From contig CAIVBF010000101.1 of NCBI GenBank assembly GCA_903904095.1, forward strand, positions 1 through 5,338: DNA of 5,338 nucleotides, read 5' to 3'. This DNA comes from an uncultured bacterium (lineage in GTDB: Bacteria > Patescibacteriota > Patescibacteriia > Patescibacteriales > UBA12465). Position 1 is the stretch's first letter; every line of letters starts with the position of its first letter. Of this stretch, positions 5,117 to 5,338 are shown piece by piece. A model generated the notes under the pieces. It was not told the DNA's origin. It was given only the letters and a program-made list of their open reading frames with translations, and made no database searches. A program made the position numbers and the translations under genes.

Positions 5117-5338
5117 TTAAAATATTTCTAATAAAGTAATAGAAATTATGCCGAGTAGTAAGCCAACAATTTTCATTAGAGAAAGCGGCTCTTTAAAATA
5201 AAACCAACTGAAAATTAAGAGGGTAATAATATTAAAGATAATAAAAATTAAGGAAGCAACCGCGATATTTTCATACTTATAAGTCTCAACTAGAAACATC
5301 ATGCCGATCATGTAAATTAGCAAGCCGATAATATATAA
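5117..5338 (-). CDS. C-terminal part of a small DMT/SMR-type membrane transporter
   Basis: The frame is open through the right edge, so the visible 73 residues are the C-terminus and the true start lies outside. There are three hydrophobic helices. The first (about residues 1-17) ends near VETYKYENIAVA. The second (about 25-47) ends in WFYFKEPLS, and the third (about 55-70) is IVGLLLGIISITLLE. The sequence YKY-NIAVAS, then a long helix, then F-EPLSLMKIVGLLLGI is the hallmark of the last helices of drug/metabolite transporters. It lines up well with helices 2-4 of EmrE-like small multidrug resistance proteins and also with the end of EamA proteins. The length, and hence the subfamily and substrate, cannot be told. 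The essential helix-1 Glu of SMR pumps would be outside the window. Confidence 0.82.
   Translation of the reverse strand, partial: LYIIGLLIYMIGMMFLVETYKYENIAVASLIFIIFNIITLLIFSWFYFKEPLSLMKIVGLLLGIISITLLEIF

Noticed and set aside
5117..5323. Complete 68-residue membrane protein starting at TTG 5321-5323
   Set aside because: The frame stays open to the window edge and the hydrophobic helix continues upstream, so it is the end of a longer transporter.
1..5338. A new defence, mobile or CRISPR-like system
   Set aside because: No repeats arrays, recombinase, nuclease or toxin-antitoxin signature is visible. The recognisable genes are metabolic or envelope-related.

Overview
The window is an AT-rich bacterial segment with six protein genes: four complete genes and a 5' fragment or 3' fragment at each edge, making six in all with two partial. 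The likely source is a small-genome, uncultivated lineage of the Candidate Phyla Radiation (Patescibacteria) type. That is an inference from three things: Lys/Asn/Ile-rich proteins, a GlmU-like enzyme reduced to its N-terminal domain beside an archaeal/Bacteroidetes-style phosphohexomutase, and start codons mostly without a Shine-Dalgarno (SD) sequence. There is no rRNA or other phylogenetic marker to confirm it. Stops are TAA, plus one tandem TGA TGA, so the standard bacterial code fits and a UGA=Gly code does not.

Minus strand, transcribed from right to left. A glmM-like phosphohexomutase (2477-3940) is followed by a stand-alone GlmU-like uridyltransferase domain (1623-2360). The next gene (1089-1613), only 9 bases further on, encodes a small membrane-anchored protein with a transglutaminase-like Cys-His-Asp arrangement. 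Then come a membrane-anchored or secreted Ser/Asn-rich protein of unknown function (209-931) and the first 23 codons of an unidentified gene (1-69). Each gene or pair has a plausible sigma70-type promoter. Those of the two sugar genes share an identical 12-mer with an extended -10.

Plus strand. One gene (4137-5003) diverges from glmM. It encodes an unrecognised 288-residue soluble protein, possibly a catalytically degenerate relative of DHH/DHHA1 phosphoesterases, and its SD lies in the loop of a small GC hairpin. It ends at a strong bidirectional terminator (5025-5063). That terminator also serves a converging minus-strand gene at the right edge, which encodes the C-terminal part of a small drug/metabolite-type membrane transporter.

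How the genes fit together. The two sugar genes look like the isomerisation and UTP-activation steps of UDP-amino-sugar (UDP-GlcNAc) synthesis for the cell envelope. The acetyltransferase half of GlmU is missing here. The two downstream membrane-anchored proteins may act at the envelope. I see no tRNA, rRNA, CRISPR array, insertion sequence or phage gene, and no convincing evidence of a wholly new system. The least explained items are the coupled transglutaminase-like protein and the plus-strand 288-residue protein.
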